Positions 17,054 through 25,586 of a DNA stretch of 64,000 nt are shown piece by piece. The stretch covers positions 62,001 to 126,000 of the forward strand of contig JBMNLX010000001.1 in assembly GCA_050953085.1 (NCBI GenBank), in the 5' to 3' direction. The position numbers were made by a program, and so were the translations under genes. Under the pieces are notes generated by a model. The model saw only the letters and a program-made list of their open reading frames with translations, had not been told where the DNA came from and did not search any database. Positions within the stretch are counted from its first letter, which is position 1; the number at the start of each line of letters is the position of its first letter. Source of the stretch: UBA3946 sp002385755 (GTDB lineage: Bacteria; Bacillota_I; Bacilli_A; ML615J-28; CAG-698).

Positions 17054-17179
17054 CTACTTATCATCGTCATAATCATCCTCGCCGACGAACTCGTCGGCGT
17101 CGGGAAAAAAGGCGTCCGACCTTCCAAAATCATAACCGCCGATTACAAGCAAAATATAAAGCACAAGCGCGTATCGCAT
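17054..17179 (-). CDS. Small acidic membrane peptide, unknown function
   Basis: A 41-residue ORF on the minus strand. ATG at 17179 is preceded by AGGGGATG (minus strand), and TATAAT lies about 30 nt further upstream. The product has a short hydrophobic N-terminus (MRYALVLYILLVIGG) and a very acidic tail ending EDDYDDDK. It is too short for usual gene callers. Its correct RBS, convergent terminator and exact fit between two terminators make it credible, but there is no recognised family. It could be a small membrane or spore protein. Confidence 0.45.
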   Translation of the reverse strand: MRYALVLYILLVIGGYDFGRSDAFFPDADEFVGEDDYDDDK

Positions 17180-17261
17180 CAACAATCATCCCCTGTTATT
17201 CTTCAATATATTATACTCGCCCATTTAACGCTCGGTTTGTATTATCGCCCTAGTTTGGAAA

Positions 17262-17289
17262 AAAAAATCCCGCTCCGGCGGGTTTTTTT
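17262..17289. terminator. Hairpin with A-tract and T-tract before rdgB
   Basis: CCCGC, loop, GCGGG at 17269-17282 flanked by A7 and T7. It can terminate on either strand and insulates the downstream rdgB gene. Confidence 0.6.
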
Positions 17290-17349
17290 CTTGCAATTTT
17301 TTTGTTTTTGTATTATTATATCCAATGTATAAAAAAAGGAAGGTTAGCC

Positions 17350-17964
17350 ATGAAATTGCTTTTCGCTTCGCGCAATCGCGATAAAATAAAAGAAGTCGAG
17401 CATATTCTCGCCGGGGTGAAGATTATCACGCCGCAGGATCTCGGCGATAGCGCGGAGGTTGAGGAAACCGGGGCGACGCTTGCGGAAAACGCGTTTATTA
17501 AAGCGGATTATTATTATAAGCGTCACGGAGTCGCCGTTTTCGCCGACGACACCGGTCTCGTCGTCCCCGCTTTGAACGGCGACCCCGGGGTGCGGTCAGC
17601 CCGTTTTGCCGGGGAGGAAGCGAGTTACGCCGATAATAACCGCCTGCTGTTAAGCCTTCTCGCCGGGAAGGATGACGAGGAGCGGACCGCTTATTTTCAG
17701 ACGGTAATTTGTTTTATCGACGAAGCGGGTCATGAACATTATTTTACCGGCCGCCTTGAAGGCGTTATCATTCGCGCCCCGAGAGGGGAGCGCGGTTTCG
17801 GATACGATCCGATATTTTTTGTTCCCGATGCGGGAAAGACGCTCGCGGAGATGGCGGCGGCGGAGAAAAACTTAATCTCGCACCGCCGGCGGGCGCTTAA
17901 TAATTTCCGTAACTTCTTGGAGAAAGGAATGACGCTTGATGGATGCCAAAGAAATCGCCGATAA
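17350..17964 (+). CDS. rdgB: XTP/dITP diphosphatase (RdgB/HAM1 family)
   Basis: Removes non-canonical purine nucleotides (XTP, dITP, ITP) from the pool by hydrolysis to monophosphate and pyrophosphate. Family motifs are clear: FASRNRDKIKEVEHIL at the start, EETGATLAENAFIKADYY, FADDTGLVVPALNGDPGVRSARFAG (catalytic aspartates), ERGFGYDPIFF and SHRRRALNNF near the end. Start 17350 is used, not the upstream in-frame ATG at 17302, because AAGGAAGG lies just before it and homologues start MKLLFAS. It overlaps the next gene by 26 nt. Confidence 0.94.
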   Translation: MKLLFASRNRDKIKEVEHILAGVKIITPQDLGDSAEVEETGATLAENAFIKADYYYKRHGVAVFADDTGLVVPALNGDPGVRSARFAGEEASYADNNRLLLSLLAGKDDEERTAYFQTVICFIDEAGHEHYFTGRLEGVIIRAPRGERGFGYDPIFFVPDAGKTLAEMAAAEKNLISHRRRALNNFRNFLEKGMTLDGCQRNRR

Positions 17965-18817
17965 AGCGCGGGAGATTCTCGGGGCGCGGGAAGCCGAGGT
18001 CGAATTCCGCCTCATGGGCGGGATGAGTAATTATACCTACGTCGTCCGCGCCGACGGCGAGCGTTATACTTTCCGTCTCCCGGGAGAGTATTCCGAGTAT
18101 TTTGTTGACAGGGAATTGGAGAAGGCGAATCTCGCCCTGATGGAGAAACTTGGGATAACCAATGAAACCGTCTATTTGGACGTGGAAAGCGGGATTAAGA
18201 TCGCCCGTTATATCGAGGGCGAGCCCCTCTCGACGTTTGATAGTTCCCGCTATCCTTACGAAGAAGTGGCCCGTATCTTAAAAATCATTCACTCGTCGGA
18301 TTTAAGGTCGCCGGCCGACTACGAGCCGTTCGCCCGGCTTGAGCGTTACGAGCGCTACATCAAAGACTTGGGTTTCGTTCACCCCGCGCGCTATAACGAG
18401 CTGCGGGCGGAACTCTTCGCGTACCGCCCCTATCTTGAAACGCAAAAGAAAACCTTAACGCACGGGGACAGCCAACCGTCAAACTTTGTTCGCGCGGGAG
18501 ACGGGCTTGTTGTCGTGGATTTCGAGTTCTGCGGGAACAACGACCCGTTATATGACGTCGCCTGTTTCGCAAACAAAGTCTACGAGGAAGGGCTTAACCT
18601 CCTTCGGGCTTATTTTCCCGACCCGTCCGCGGACGAAAAGAAGCGGTTCCATCTTTGGCGAGCGTTTCAATGCGCGCAATGGTACAACGTCGCCGTGTTC
18701 AAGGAACTTAAAGGAATGAGCGCGACGCTGAAAATAGATTTCGCCCGCGTCGCCGAAAACTACTTAAGGCTAATCGCTTTCTATCTGGAAAAAACGGCGT
18801 TATTGGCGGAAAAATAA
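17939..18817 (+). CDS. Choline/ethanolamine kinase family phosphotransferase
   Basis: 292 residues with an aminoglycoside-phosphotransferase/choline-kinase fold: an N-terminal GGMSNYTYVVRADGERYTFR (nucleotide-binding strands), the catalytic loop THGDSQPSNFV and the metal-binding VDFEFCGNNDPLYDVACF. The LicA-like set often phosphorylates choline or ethanolamine; the substrate here is not certain. ATG 17939 lies within the end of rdgB, so the two are translationally coupled. Confidence 0.82.
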   Translation: MDAKEIADKAREILGAREAEVEFRLMGGMSNYTYVVRADGERYTFRLPGEYSEYFVDRELEKANLALMEKLGITNETVYLDVESGIKIARYIEGEPLSTFDSSRYPYEEVARILKIIHSSDLRSPADYEPFARLERYERYIKDLGFVHPARYNELRAELFAYRPYLETQKKTLTHGDSQPSNFVRAGDGLVVVDFEFCGNNDPLYDVACFANKVYEEGLNLLRAYFPDPSADEKKRFHLWRAFQCAQWYNVAVFKELKGMSATLKIDFARVAENYLRLIAFYLEKTALLAEK

Positions 18818-18855
18818 ATTTTCCCTGAAAAAATGTAGATAATTTTCATTTTCCC

Positions 18856-18884
18856 TTTACATTTGCGAAAATATATGATATAAT
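18856..18884 (+). promoter_or_regulatory. Promoter for rpsU
   Basis: TTTACA at 18856-18861, 17-nt spacer, TGA-TATAAT (extended -10) at 18876-18884. Confidence 0.75.
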
Positions 18885-18921
18885 AGTTTGGAATTTCAAG
18901 TGCGGAAGGAGGGACGAAGAA

Positions 18922-19101
18922 ATGGCCAAGACAATAGTCCGCGAAAACGAAACAATTGAAGAAGCTTTAAAACGTTTCAAGCGGGAAGTTTCGCGAAACG
19001 GCGTCCTTGCTGAAGCACGAAGGCGTGAACATTATCTTAAGCCAAGCGACGTGAAAAAGATGAAAAAACGGTCGGCGCGCAAACACGCCCGTCGCCGTTA
19101 A
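18922..19101 (+). CDS. rpsU: 30S ribosomal protein S21
   Basis: A 59-residue basic protein, absent from length-filtered gene lists. MAKTIVRENETIEEALKRF, then KREVSRNGVLAEARRREHY and an Arg/Lys-rich tail ending KHARRR are diagnostic for S21 of the small ribosomal subunit. SD AAGGAGG precedes ATG 18922. It has its own promoter and terminator. In Bacillus rpsU also heads the block leading to yqfC-yqfD-phoH; yqeY is missing here. Confidence 0.96.
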   Translation: MAKTIVRENETIEEALKRFKREVSRNGVLAEARRREHYLKPSDVKKMKKRSARKHARRR

Positions 19102-19136
19102 GAAAGCTTCGGCTTAAGTTGACATAAGCTGAAAAC

Positions 19137-19167
19137 AAAACGGATCATCGGGTCCGTTTTTATTTTT
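19137..19167 (+). terminator. Terminator after rpsU
   Basis: AAAACGGA at 19137-19144 pairs with TCCGTTTT at 19153-19160, followed by TATTTTTT. Confidence 0.8.
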
Positions 19168-19223
19168 TCCCCGCCGGAGATTATTTTTTCGCTTTTTCCT
19201 TCATATAATTACCGGGGGAAGCG

Positions 19224-19430
19224 ATGAAAAAAGACATAAACATTAAGCTCTCGCTTTATCGGGATCGCCGGGTCGTAATCGAAAACTACGATAAACTCCT
19301 TGATCTTACCGCGGAGATGATCAAAGTCGATATTTATACGATTATCGGCAAGTTTTTGAAACTGACGAAAATGGACGGTTATATGATCGAGGTTGTCGGC
19401 GAAGTCGGCGAGATTATTATCGGGGAGTGA
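19224..19430 (+). CDS. yqfC: YqfC/YabP-family sporulation protein
   Basis: 68 residues matching the YabP/YqfC pattern: RDRRVVIENYDKLLDLTAEMIKVD, then IIGKFLKLTKMDGYMIEVVGEV. The family is sigma-E controlled in Bacillus and acts in the mother cell. It is shorter than the ~93-residue B. subtilis YqfC, lacking an N-terminal extension. ATG 19224 has GGGGAAG upstream. yqfD begins 1 nt after its stop, as in other spore formers. Confidence 0.85.
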   Translation: MKKDINIKLSLYRDRRVVIENYDKLLDLTAEMIKVDIYTIIGKFLKLTKMDGYMIEVVGEVGEIIIGE

Positions 19431-19431
19431 C

Positions 19432-20526
19432 ATGGGAAGATTTGTCGTAAAGACGGGACGGGAAAATCTCGCTCGCCTTAGCCGCTTGCGGATAAAAAAT
19501 CTCAAAGAAACCGCGGAAGGCCTGGAGTTTTATACCGACCGGAAAGGCGTCGAACAAATCAAAGACTTCCCCGAAACCACCTATTACGATCGCCACAAAC
19601 AACTCCGCGCGTTGTTTCTGAGAAAACATTTGGTCGCCGTCATTGGCTGTCTGTTGATGGCGCTCGCGCTTATCAATTTAAACATTGGCGTCGCTGCGGT
19701 CCGGTTTACCGACGAAGACACTTATGACGCGGCGGTCCTCGCGCACATGGAACGATACTACCGGCGGGTCGGGCCTTTTAAATATTTAAACGCGAGCCTT
19801 TCAGAAATTAATTACGACCTCCGCAGCGCTTTTTATCACTACGAGTGGATCGGGGTCAGGAAACACGGCGCCGTTCTTTATCTTGACATTAAGAAAATCG
19901 TTAACCAGCCGCCGGAAAGCGAAACGACTCCCGGGTCGTTATACGCGAAAACGGAAGGGATTGTCAAAGAATACCATGTCGTTAAGGGAACGGTCGTGAT
20001 CCAGGAAGAACAGTACGTCGCCGCGGGAGACCTTTTGATTAGCGGCGAGGTCAGTCATTATAACAATGAAACCGAATTCGTCCGGGCGACCGGATACGTT
20101 TTAGCCGAGTCGCTGCGCTATCATGATTTTAAGATAGCGAAAAGGTCGACCGAGCTTATCCGCACCGGCCGCCTGGAAATCGTTAAGGCCTACGTTCTCT
20201 TCGGCCGGCAAATAAACAAGACGCCGTCAAAGTTTGAAAACTATGTCGTCGAGGAAGGGAAAACGGTCGGCGGTCGCGTCTTTCAGATCAAAACATTTTA
20301 TCGCTACGAGCTAAAGGAAGTCTCGACCGTTTATGACGAAGACGACGCGGTTAGTTATAGCAAATCGCTGGTATATAAGGATTTCCGGGCGGAAAAAACG
20401 GTTCCCAAGGAAAAGATCATTTTCATAAAACTCGTCCGAATCGAAGAAGACGAAGATTATTATTACGTCCGCTTAATCGCGAAGAGTTATCAAAACATCG
20501 CCCGTTTCGTCCCGATTGAGGGATAA
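19432..20526 (+). CDS. yqfD: Sporulation protein YqfD
   Basis: 364 residues. An N-terminal soluble region (LSRLRIKNLKETAEGLEFYT) is followed by one membrane helix at about residues 68-87 (LVAVIGCLLMALALINLNIG) and a long extracytoplasmic domain with GVRKHGAVLYLDIKK, typical of YqfD/SpoIV-like proteins. YqfD works in forespore engulfment-stage envelope functions in Bacillus; the exact activity is unresolved. Start ATG 19432 has GGGAG 5 nt upstream; an upstream in-frame ATG at 19393 would overlap yqfC and lacks a binding site. Confidence 0.88.
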   Translation: MGRFVVKTGRENLARLSRLRIKNLKETAEGLEFYTDRKGVEQIKDFPETTYYDRHKQLRALFLRKHLVAVIGCLLMALALINLNIGVAAVRFTDEDTYDAAVLAHMERYYRRVGPFKYLNASLSEINYDLRSAFYHYEWIGVRKHGAVLYLDIKKIVNQPPESETTPGSLYAKTEGIVKEYHVVKGTVVIQEEQYVAAGDLLISGEVSHYNNETEFVRATGYVLAESLRYHDFKIAKRSTELIRTGRLEIVKAYVLFGRQINKTPSKFENYVVEEGKTVGGRVFQIKTFYRYELKEVSTVYDEDDAVSYSKSLVYKDFRAEKTVPKEKIIFIKLVRIEEDEDYYYVRLIAKSYQNIARFVPIEG

Positions 20527-20606
20527 AGGGCGCGGCGGTTGCGCGTTGGCGGAGAATATTGTAAAATAAAGGCGGGAGGACTACGGAACCGAAAGGAGAC
20601 AAGACT

Positions 20607-21716
20607 GTGTTTGATACGTCCGAGTATAATTTAAAAATCTTTACCGATAATATCGAGCAAGAAGCGCTTGACCAGATATATGATTTAGTTCGGTTGCCGC
20701 AGTTTCGCGGCGCGAAGATTAGGATCATGCCCGACGCCCACGCCGGCGCCGGGTGCGTGATCGGTTTCACCGGCGATTTGGGCGATAAAATCATCCCCAA
20801 CATCGTCGGCGTCGACATTTCCTGCGGCATGCTTACTTTCGAACTTGGAAAAAGGATTATTGATCTTCCGAAATTGGATAGATTCATCAAATCGAATATC
20901 CCCTATAGTTATAACGTTTACAAGGAAAAACAGATTGAATACGACGGTATTTCGAAAATGAAATGTTACCGTCATTTAAGCGACGTCGATCGCCTGGAAA
21001 GAAGCATCGGCACTCTCGGCGGCGGGAATCACTTCATCGAAATCGACGTCGACGAGGAAGGAAGCAAGTATTTGGTCATTCATACCGGATCAAGAAATCT
21101 GGGCCATCAGGTCGCAAATTATTATCAAAACCTGGCCTATGAGAAACTGCATGAAGAATACCATAAGTCGCCGCCGATACCGAAAGATCTGTGTTACTTA
21201 ACGGACAAAGAAAGGGAAGACTACCTGCATGATATGAAAATATGCGCGGAATTCGCCCGCCTTAACCGAAAACTAATCGGCGCGAAAATCCTCGCGCACT
21301 TGGGCGTAAAGGAAGAAGTCCCGTCCTTCGAGACGGTCCATAATTATATCGATTTGGAATCTAACATCATCCGCAAAGGCGCGATCTCGGCGCGAAAAGG
21401 CGAAAAAGTACTAATCCCGCTCAACATGCGCGACGGCTGTATCGTCGCCCTCGGCAAAGGCAACGCGGATTGGAATTATTCCGCGCCGCACGGCGCCGGG
21501 AGAATCTTAAGTCGCCGCCAGGCGAAAAAGACTTTGAGCCTGGAAGAATTCAAGGATGAAATGGACGGCATATACACGACTTCAGTAAGCAAAGCCACGC
21601 TTGACGAGGCGCCGATGGTATATAAACCGATGGAAGAGATTATTAAAAATACCCGCGACACGATTGAGATTCTAAAAATTATCAAGCCGATTTATAATTT
21701 CAAGGCGAAAGAATAA
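20607..21716 (+). CDS. rtcB: RtcB-family RNA ligase
   Basis: Joins RNA 2',3'-cyclic phosphate or 3'-phosphate ends to 5'-OH ends, using GTP and Mn2+, in RNA repair. Seen: PDAHAGAGCVIGFTG, VGVDISCGML (metal-binding Asp and Cys), GGGNHFIE (metal His), HTGSRNLGHQVANYY and SAPHGAGRILSRRQAK with the guanylylated histidine. Length 369 aa fits the shorter bacterial subgroup (RtcB2/RtcB3-like). Start is GTG 20607 after GGAGACAAG. The gene interrupts the usual yqfD-phoH order of Bacillus. No archease is nearby. Confidence 0.93.
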   Translation: MFDTSEYNLKIFTDNIEQEALDQIYDLVRLPQFRGAKIRIMPDAHAGAGCVIGFTGDLGDKIIPNIVGVDISCGMLTFELGKRIIDLPKLDRFIKSNIPYSYNVYKEKQIEYDGISKMKCYRHLSDVDRLERSIGTLGGGNHFIEIDVDEEGSKYLVIHTGSRNLGHQVANYYQNLAYEKLHEEYHKSPPIPKDLCYLTDKEREDYLHDMKICAEFARLNRKLIGAKILAHLGVKEEVPSFETVHNYIDLESNIIRKGAISARKGEKVLIPLNMRDGCIVALGKGNADWNYSAPHGAGRILSRRQAKKTLSLEEFKDEMDGIYTTSVSKATLDEAPMVYKPMEEIIKNTRDTIEILKIIKPIYNFKAKE

Positions 21717-21718
21717 AC

Positions 21719-21754
21719 AAGCGTTTCGGAACGAAAACCGGGATGCTTTTTTTT
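21719..21754 (+). terminator. Terminator after rtcB
   Basis: AAGCGTTTCGG and CCGGGATGCTT form an 11-bp stem with G-U pairs, loop AACGAAAA, then TTTTTT. Confidence 0.7.
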
Positions 21755-21810
21755 ATTAAGCGAACAATAATACTGAAGATTTTCTCCGCGAAAATCTTAA
21801 TCTTTATCGC

Positions 21811-21839
21811 TTTACAATCAACCCCGCACGTAGTATAAT
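21811..21839 (+). promoter_or_regulatory. Promoter for the phoH-ybeY-cdd-era block
   Basis: TTTACA at 21811-21816, 17-nt spacer, TATAAT at 21834-21839. Confidence 0.7.
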
Positions 21840-21865
21840 AATAATACATCAAATATGGAGCGTAT

Positions 21866-22828
21866 ATGAGTTATAAGACTATCTATCGGTTTAAAAATCT
21901 AATCAACGAAGCGCTGGTTTTGGGGCCAAACAATAAAAATATTGATTTAATCGAATCCTTCTATAAAGAAGAAATCCTCGTCCGGAGCGCGGAAGTTAAA
22001 ATCTCCGAAGACTCGGACAAAGAAAATATACTGGTGATGCTTTTCGAGGTTTTGGAAACGATCTTCGAAAACGACGTCGCCCTCACCGAGGTTGATATTT
22101 TCGGGATTTTGAATAATTTGACCGTCGATAACGGTGACGCTTTGATCAAACTTTTCTTAAAGAAAGAAATACTGATCACGACCTTTCACGGCAAAGCCGT
22201 CTTCCCCCGGACCTTAAACCAAAAACTCTACTTGGAAGCGCTCGCCAACAACGACATCATCTTCGCGATCGGACCGGCCGGCACCGGCAAGACATATCTC
22301 GGCGTCCTGTACGCCGTGAGTCGGCTTAAAGCAAACGAGGTCCGCCGTATCGTTCTCGTGCGGCCCGTCGTCGAGGCGGGGGAGAAACTCGGGTATTTGC
22401 CGGGGGATGTCAAGGAGAAAATCGATCCCTATTTAATCCCCTTGTATGACGGTCTTAACGAGGCGCTTGGGAAGGAAGCCGTAGACAAACTTGTTGAAAA
22501 AGGGGTAATCGAAATCGCGCCCCTGGCCTATATGCGCGGTCGGACGATTGAAAACGCGGTGATTATTCTTGACGAAGCGCAAAACACCTCGCGCCTGCAG
22601 ATGAAAATGTTCCTTACCAGGCTCGGCCATAACTCAAAGATGATTATAACCGGCGACGTGACCCAGGTTGACCTTCCGACGAGGGAACAATCGGGGTTGA
22701 TCGAGGCCGCTAACTTATTCGCGGATATCGATCGCGTCAAGATTCACCGTTTTGACCGTTACGACGTGATGCGCCACCCGCTGGTTCAAAAAATAATCGA
22801 AAGATACGAAAGCAAATATGGAGATTGA
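21866..22828 (+). CDS. phoH: PhoH-family ATPase
   Basis: 320 residues with the PhoH (YbeZ) core: FAIGPAGTGKTYLGV near residues 134-148 (Walker A), RRIVLVRPVVEAGEKLGYLPGD, AYMRGRTIENAVIILDEAQNTS (Walker B) and ITGDVTQVDLP. PhoH is a putative RNA-associated NTPase that acts with the endonuclease YbeY in rRNA maturation. ybeY overlaps its 3' end by 11 nt, supporting joint function. The fused membrane gene yqfF that lies between the two in Bacillus is absent. Confidence 0.94.
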   Translation: MSYKTIYRFKNLINEALVLGPNNKNIDLIESFYKEEILVRSAEVKISEDSDKENILVMLFEVLETIFENDVALTEVDIFGILNNLTVDNGDALIKLFLKKEILITTFHGKAVFPRTLNQKLYLEALANNDIIFAIGPAGTGKTYLGVLYAVSRLKANEVRRIVLVRPVVEAGEKLGYLPGDVKEKIDPYLIPLYDGLNEALGKEAVDKLVEKGVIEIAPLAYMRGRTIENAVIILDEAQNTSRLQMKMFLTRLGHNSKMIITGDVTQVDLPTREQSGLIEAANLFADIDRVKIHRFDRYDVMRHPLVQKIIERYESKYGD

Positions 22829-23234
22829 AATCTATAATAATTATCAAAAGTTTCTGTCTTTTCCCGCCGCGGAGATTGCCGGGAAGGTCGGCGAATATTT
22901 CGCGGCGGAAAAATCCGCGTCGCTCGTTTTGACCGACGACGAGGAAATTAAAGATTTAAATCTCAAGTTTCGCGGCATAGACAGCCCGACCGACGTTCTT
23001 TCTTTTCCCGCGGACGAGAGCGACTATCTTGGCGATATCTTTATTTCCGTCGACAGGCTAATCGCCCAGGCCGCGGAATACGGGCACTCCCCGGAAAGAG
23101 AATTCGCCTTTTTATTGGTTCACGGCATCCTTCATCTTTTGGGTTATGATCATGAAAATGAAGAAGCGGAAAGGGAGATGTTTTCGAAACAGGAAGAAAT
23201 ACTAAACGCTCTAAATTACCGGAGGGAAAAATGA
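22818..23234 (+). CDS. ybeY: Endoribonuclease YbeY
   Basis: 138-residue metalloprotein for 16S rRNA 3' end maturation and ribosome quality control. The zinc-binding HGxLHLxGYDH motif is seen as LVHGILHLLGYDHENEEAE, and the central GIDSPTDVLSFPADE is conserved. It overlaps phoH by 11 nt, and cdd overlaps its stop by 4 nt, so phoH, ybeY, cdd and era are one tightly packed operon. Confidence 0.95.
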   Translation: MEIEIYNNYQKFLSFPAAEIAGKVGEYFAAEKSASLVLTDDEEIKDLNLKFRGIDSPTDVLSFPADESDYLGDIFISVDRLIAQAAEYGHSPEREFAFLLVHGILHLLGYDHENEEAEREMFSKQEEILNALNYRREK

Positions 23235-23647
23235 AAATCGATTATGATAAAATTTATATCAGCGCTTCGCAAGCGCGGGAAAACGCCTACGCGCCGTATT
23301 CGCGTTTTTCGGTCGGGGCGGCGGTCCTCTTGCGCGACGGCCGGATCGTTGCCGGCGCGAACGTGGAAAACGCCTCATACCCGCTCGCCATATGCGCCGA
23401 GCGGGCGGCGTTAACGGCCGCTTACGGCGCCGGCGCCCGAAAGGAAGATATTGCGGCGATTGGCGTCGTCGGCGCGACTGACTTGCCGATCTCGCCTTGC
23501 GGCGCGTGCCGGCAGGTAATCGCCGAGCTTATGGACGCGGATGCGGAAGTTATCCTTTACAATTTAAAGAAAGAGAAGAAGATCTTCCGAGTTAAGGATT
23601 TGCTTCCCTATCCTTTCGAAGCGGGGGTATTGTCGGATGAGCGGTGA
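23231..23647 (+). CDS. cdd: Cytidine deaminase
   Basis: Deaminates cytidine and deoxycytidine to uridine forms in pyrimidine salvage. Motifs: the YAPYSRFSVGAAVL substrate strand, the catalytic CAERAAL (zinc Cys and proton-shuttle Glu) and the second zinc pair SPCGACRQVI. 138 aa, normal homotetrameric type. It overlaps ybeY by 4 nt and era by 11 nt; cdd-era adjacency is the Bacillus order. Confidence 0.96.
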   Translation: MKIDYDKIYISASQARENAYAPYSRFSVGAAVLLRDGRIVAGANVENASYPLAICAERAALTAAYGAGARKEDIAAIGVVGATDLPISPCGACRQVIAELMDADAEVILYNLKKEKKIFRVKDLLPYPFEAGVLSDER

Positions 23648-24545
23648 TTTCCGTTCCGGGTTCGTAGCCGTCGTCGGCCGGCCCAACGTCGGTAAATCCA
23701 CATTTGTTAACAGCGTCATCGGTCGAAAAGTTTCGATCATCAGCCCCAAGCCGCAAACGACCCGCAACCAAATCAGGGGCATATACACGAGCGAGGCGAC
23801 GCAAATTATCTTTGTCGATACGCCGGGGATTCATAAGCCGAAGCACGAACTCGGCAAGTTCATGAACAAAGAAGCGTTCGCCGCTTTGGACGGCGTTGAT
23901 TTGATTCTTTATATCATCGACGCGATCGGGGATTTTCGCGCCGGTGAGGAGTTTATTATCGAAAGGCTTGTAAAAACGGAAGTCCCGGTGATTCTCGTCG
24001 TCAATAAGATCGATCTCGTGAAGGATAAAAACCGGCTTTTGGAGAATATCGCGAAATATGACGCCGCGGGGAAATTCGCCGCGGTATATTACGTGAGCGC
24101 GCTGCGGGGGGATAATCTAGAAAAACTAATGACCGCGATCGAGGAGCGCATGCCCTTCGGTCCGAAATACTACCCGGGCGAGATTTATTCCGACCGGCCG
24201 GAAGAGTTTATTATCGCCGAGATTATCCGCGAGAAAGCGCTCTTCCTTACGAAAGAGGAAATCCCCCATTCGCTCGCCGTCGTGACCGAGGAGATTAAGC
24301 CCGCGGAAGACAACCCGAGCTTAACCGTTATCCGGGCGACGATATTCGTCGAAAGGCCGTCGCAGAAGAAGATCATTATCGGCGCCGGCGGGAAGATGTT
24401 GAAAGAAATCGGAACGCTCGCCCGAAAGGAAATCGTCATGCTTTTCGGAAACAAGGTATTTCTCGACCTTTGGGTAAAGGTCGCCGACGACTGGCGAAAT
24501 AAAAAAACGGAGCTGAGACGGATGGGTTACATTTTGGAAAAATAA
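23637..24545 (+). CDS. era: GTPase Era
   Basis: Essential GTPase that binds the 3' end of 16S rRNA during 30S assembly. P-loop GRPNVGKST at residues 14-22, switch region PQTTRNQIRGIYT, DTPGIHKPKHELG, NKID, then the C-terminal KH domain with the GAGGKMLKEIGTLARKEI loop. Length 302 aa is standard. It overlaps cdd by 11 nt; recO and a small YqzL-like gene follow. Confidence 0.96.
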   Translation: MSGDFRSGFVAVVGRPNVGKSTFVNSVIGRKVSIISPKPQTTRNQIRGIYTSEATQIIFVDTPGIHKPKHELGKFMNKEAFAALDGVDLILYIIDAIGDFRAGEEFIIERLVKTEVPVILVVNKIDLVKDKNRLLENIAKYDAAGKFAAVYYVSALRGDNLEKLMTAIEERMPFGPKYYPGEIYSDRPEEFIIAEIIREKALFLTKEEIPHSLAVVTEEIKPAEDNPSLTVIRATIFVERPSQKKIIIGAGGKMLKEIGTLARKEIVMLFGNKVFLDLWVKVADDWRNKKTELRRMGYILEK

Positions 24546-24602
24546 ATTATTTCATGTATAACTTTGATAATTTTTGCAATTATATTCATAGGAGGAACGT
24601 AT

Positions 24603-24773
24603 ATGAATAAGAGAGATATGCAAAAATTTATCAAAACCGGAAAAGTTAAAGACTATCTTGATTTCAAGAACAAACAGAAAGCCGAATTTGCAAAAGAAAT
24701 CGCGCCAGGAGAAAAAAATGGAGTTAAAAGAAGGAATTGTTCTGAAGGGGGCGAAGTACCAAGAAAATCATAA
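24603..24773 (+). CDS. yqzL: YqzL-like small protein
   Basis: 56 residues from ATG 24603 with AGGAGG 9 nt upstream. The N-terminal MQKFIKTGKVKDYLDFKNKQ resembles the YqzL family, a small conserved protein encoded between era and recO in Bacilli. Its last 56 nt overlap the recO start region, so the extreme C-terminus may be an out-of-frame extension. No function is known. Confidence 0.55.
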   Translation: MNKRDMQKFIKTGKVKDYLDFKNKQKAEFAKEIAPGEKNGVKRRNCSEGGEVPRKS

Positions 24774-25449
24774 ACTGGTGACGCTTCTTACCCCGGAGGG
24801 GTTGGAATTGCTGCTCGTTCGCGGCGCCTTAAAACAAAAAAGCAAAACTTTCGCTTATTCGCAAGAGTTAACCAAAATCGAGTACGGTTACGTCGCGAAA
24901 AACGAAGACGCGCTTAAGATCATTACCGCCGGGAAGGTTCTTTCCAATTACGGCGCGATCAAAAGCGATCTTGATAAATTAAACGACGCCATGTTAATCG
25001 TCGAGTTTTGCGAGCAATTGGGCGATCATATCGAGGACGGCGCCACCTTCTACCGTTTTTGCGCCGATATTCTCGACCTGATCAACGATTCCGCGGAAAG
25101 CGCGTATTATTTAATGATCTTTAAACTAAAAAGCCTTTATTTGCTCGGGGTCGGCCCCGTGTTTACGAGCTGCGTGTCCTGCGGACGCCGCGACGCGCTC
25201 GCGGGCTTTGTTTTTACGGCCGGGGGGATGAAGTGCGAGACTTGCCGGAAGCAAAACGAGGGATTCATTCCGGAGGGTATCGCGCGGATCGTTAGGTTTT
25301 TATATCTTACGAAACTCCCGGAACTTACCCCCGAGGTCTTATCAAGGCTTCCCGATCGCCGACCGGTCGCCGAGTTTATCGACCGCTATTACGAGCATTA
25401 TCTCGGGTACCGCAGCCGTGCGGCGCGAATAATCGAAAAAATGAGCTAG
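24718..25449 (+). CDS. recO: DNA repair protein RecO
   Basis: Recombination mediator that with RecR loads RecA onto SSB-coated DNA. The N-terminal OB-fold (MELKEGIVLKGAKYQENHKL, LLVRGALKQKSKTFAY) and the later zinc finger with C-x2-C pairs in TSCVSCGRR and MKCETCRKQ define the family. Start ATG 24718 is chosen for AGGAG upstream and homology; 243 aa. Gene order era-yqzL-recO-glyS matches Bacillus, here with an insertion before glyS. Confidence 0.93.
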   Translation: MELKEGIVLKGAKYQENHKLVTLLTPEGLELLLVRGALKQKSKTFAYSQELTKIEYGYVAKNEDALKIITAGKVLSNYGAIKSDLDKLNDAMLIVEFCEQLGDHIEDGATFYRFCADILDLINDSAESAYYLMIFKLKSLYLLGVGPVFTSCVSCGRRDALAGFVFTAGGMKCETCRKQNEGFIPEGIARIVRFLYLTKLPELTPEVLSRLPDRRPVAEFIDRYYEHYLGYRSRAARIIEKMS

Positions 25450-25451
25450 CG

Positions 25452-25483
25452 AAGAATTGATTAAAGTCAATTCTTTTTTTCTT
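25452..25483 (+). terminator. Terminator after recO
   Basis: AAGAATTGA, loop TTAAAG, TCAATTCTT, then a T-rich tract. Confidence 0.82.
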
Positions 25484-25537
25484 TTCCCCAAAGGAAAAAC
25501 CGCTCTTTTCAAGGCAAAAATTACTTATCTCTCATTC

Positions 25538-25566
25538 TTGTATGCGTTTACATTTTATGATATAAT
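25538..25566 (+). promoter_or_regulatory. Promoter for the repeat lipoprotein
   Basis: TTGTAT at 25538-25543, 17-nt spacer, TGA-TATAAT at 25558-25566. Confidence 0.65.
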
Positions 25567-25586
25567 TTTATTCGAAAGGAGGAGAG

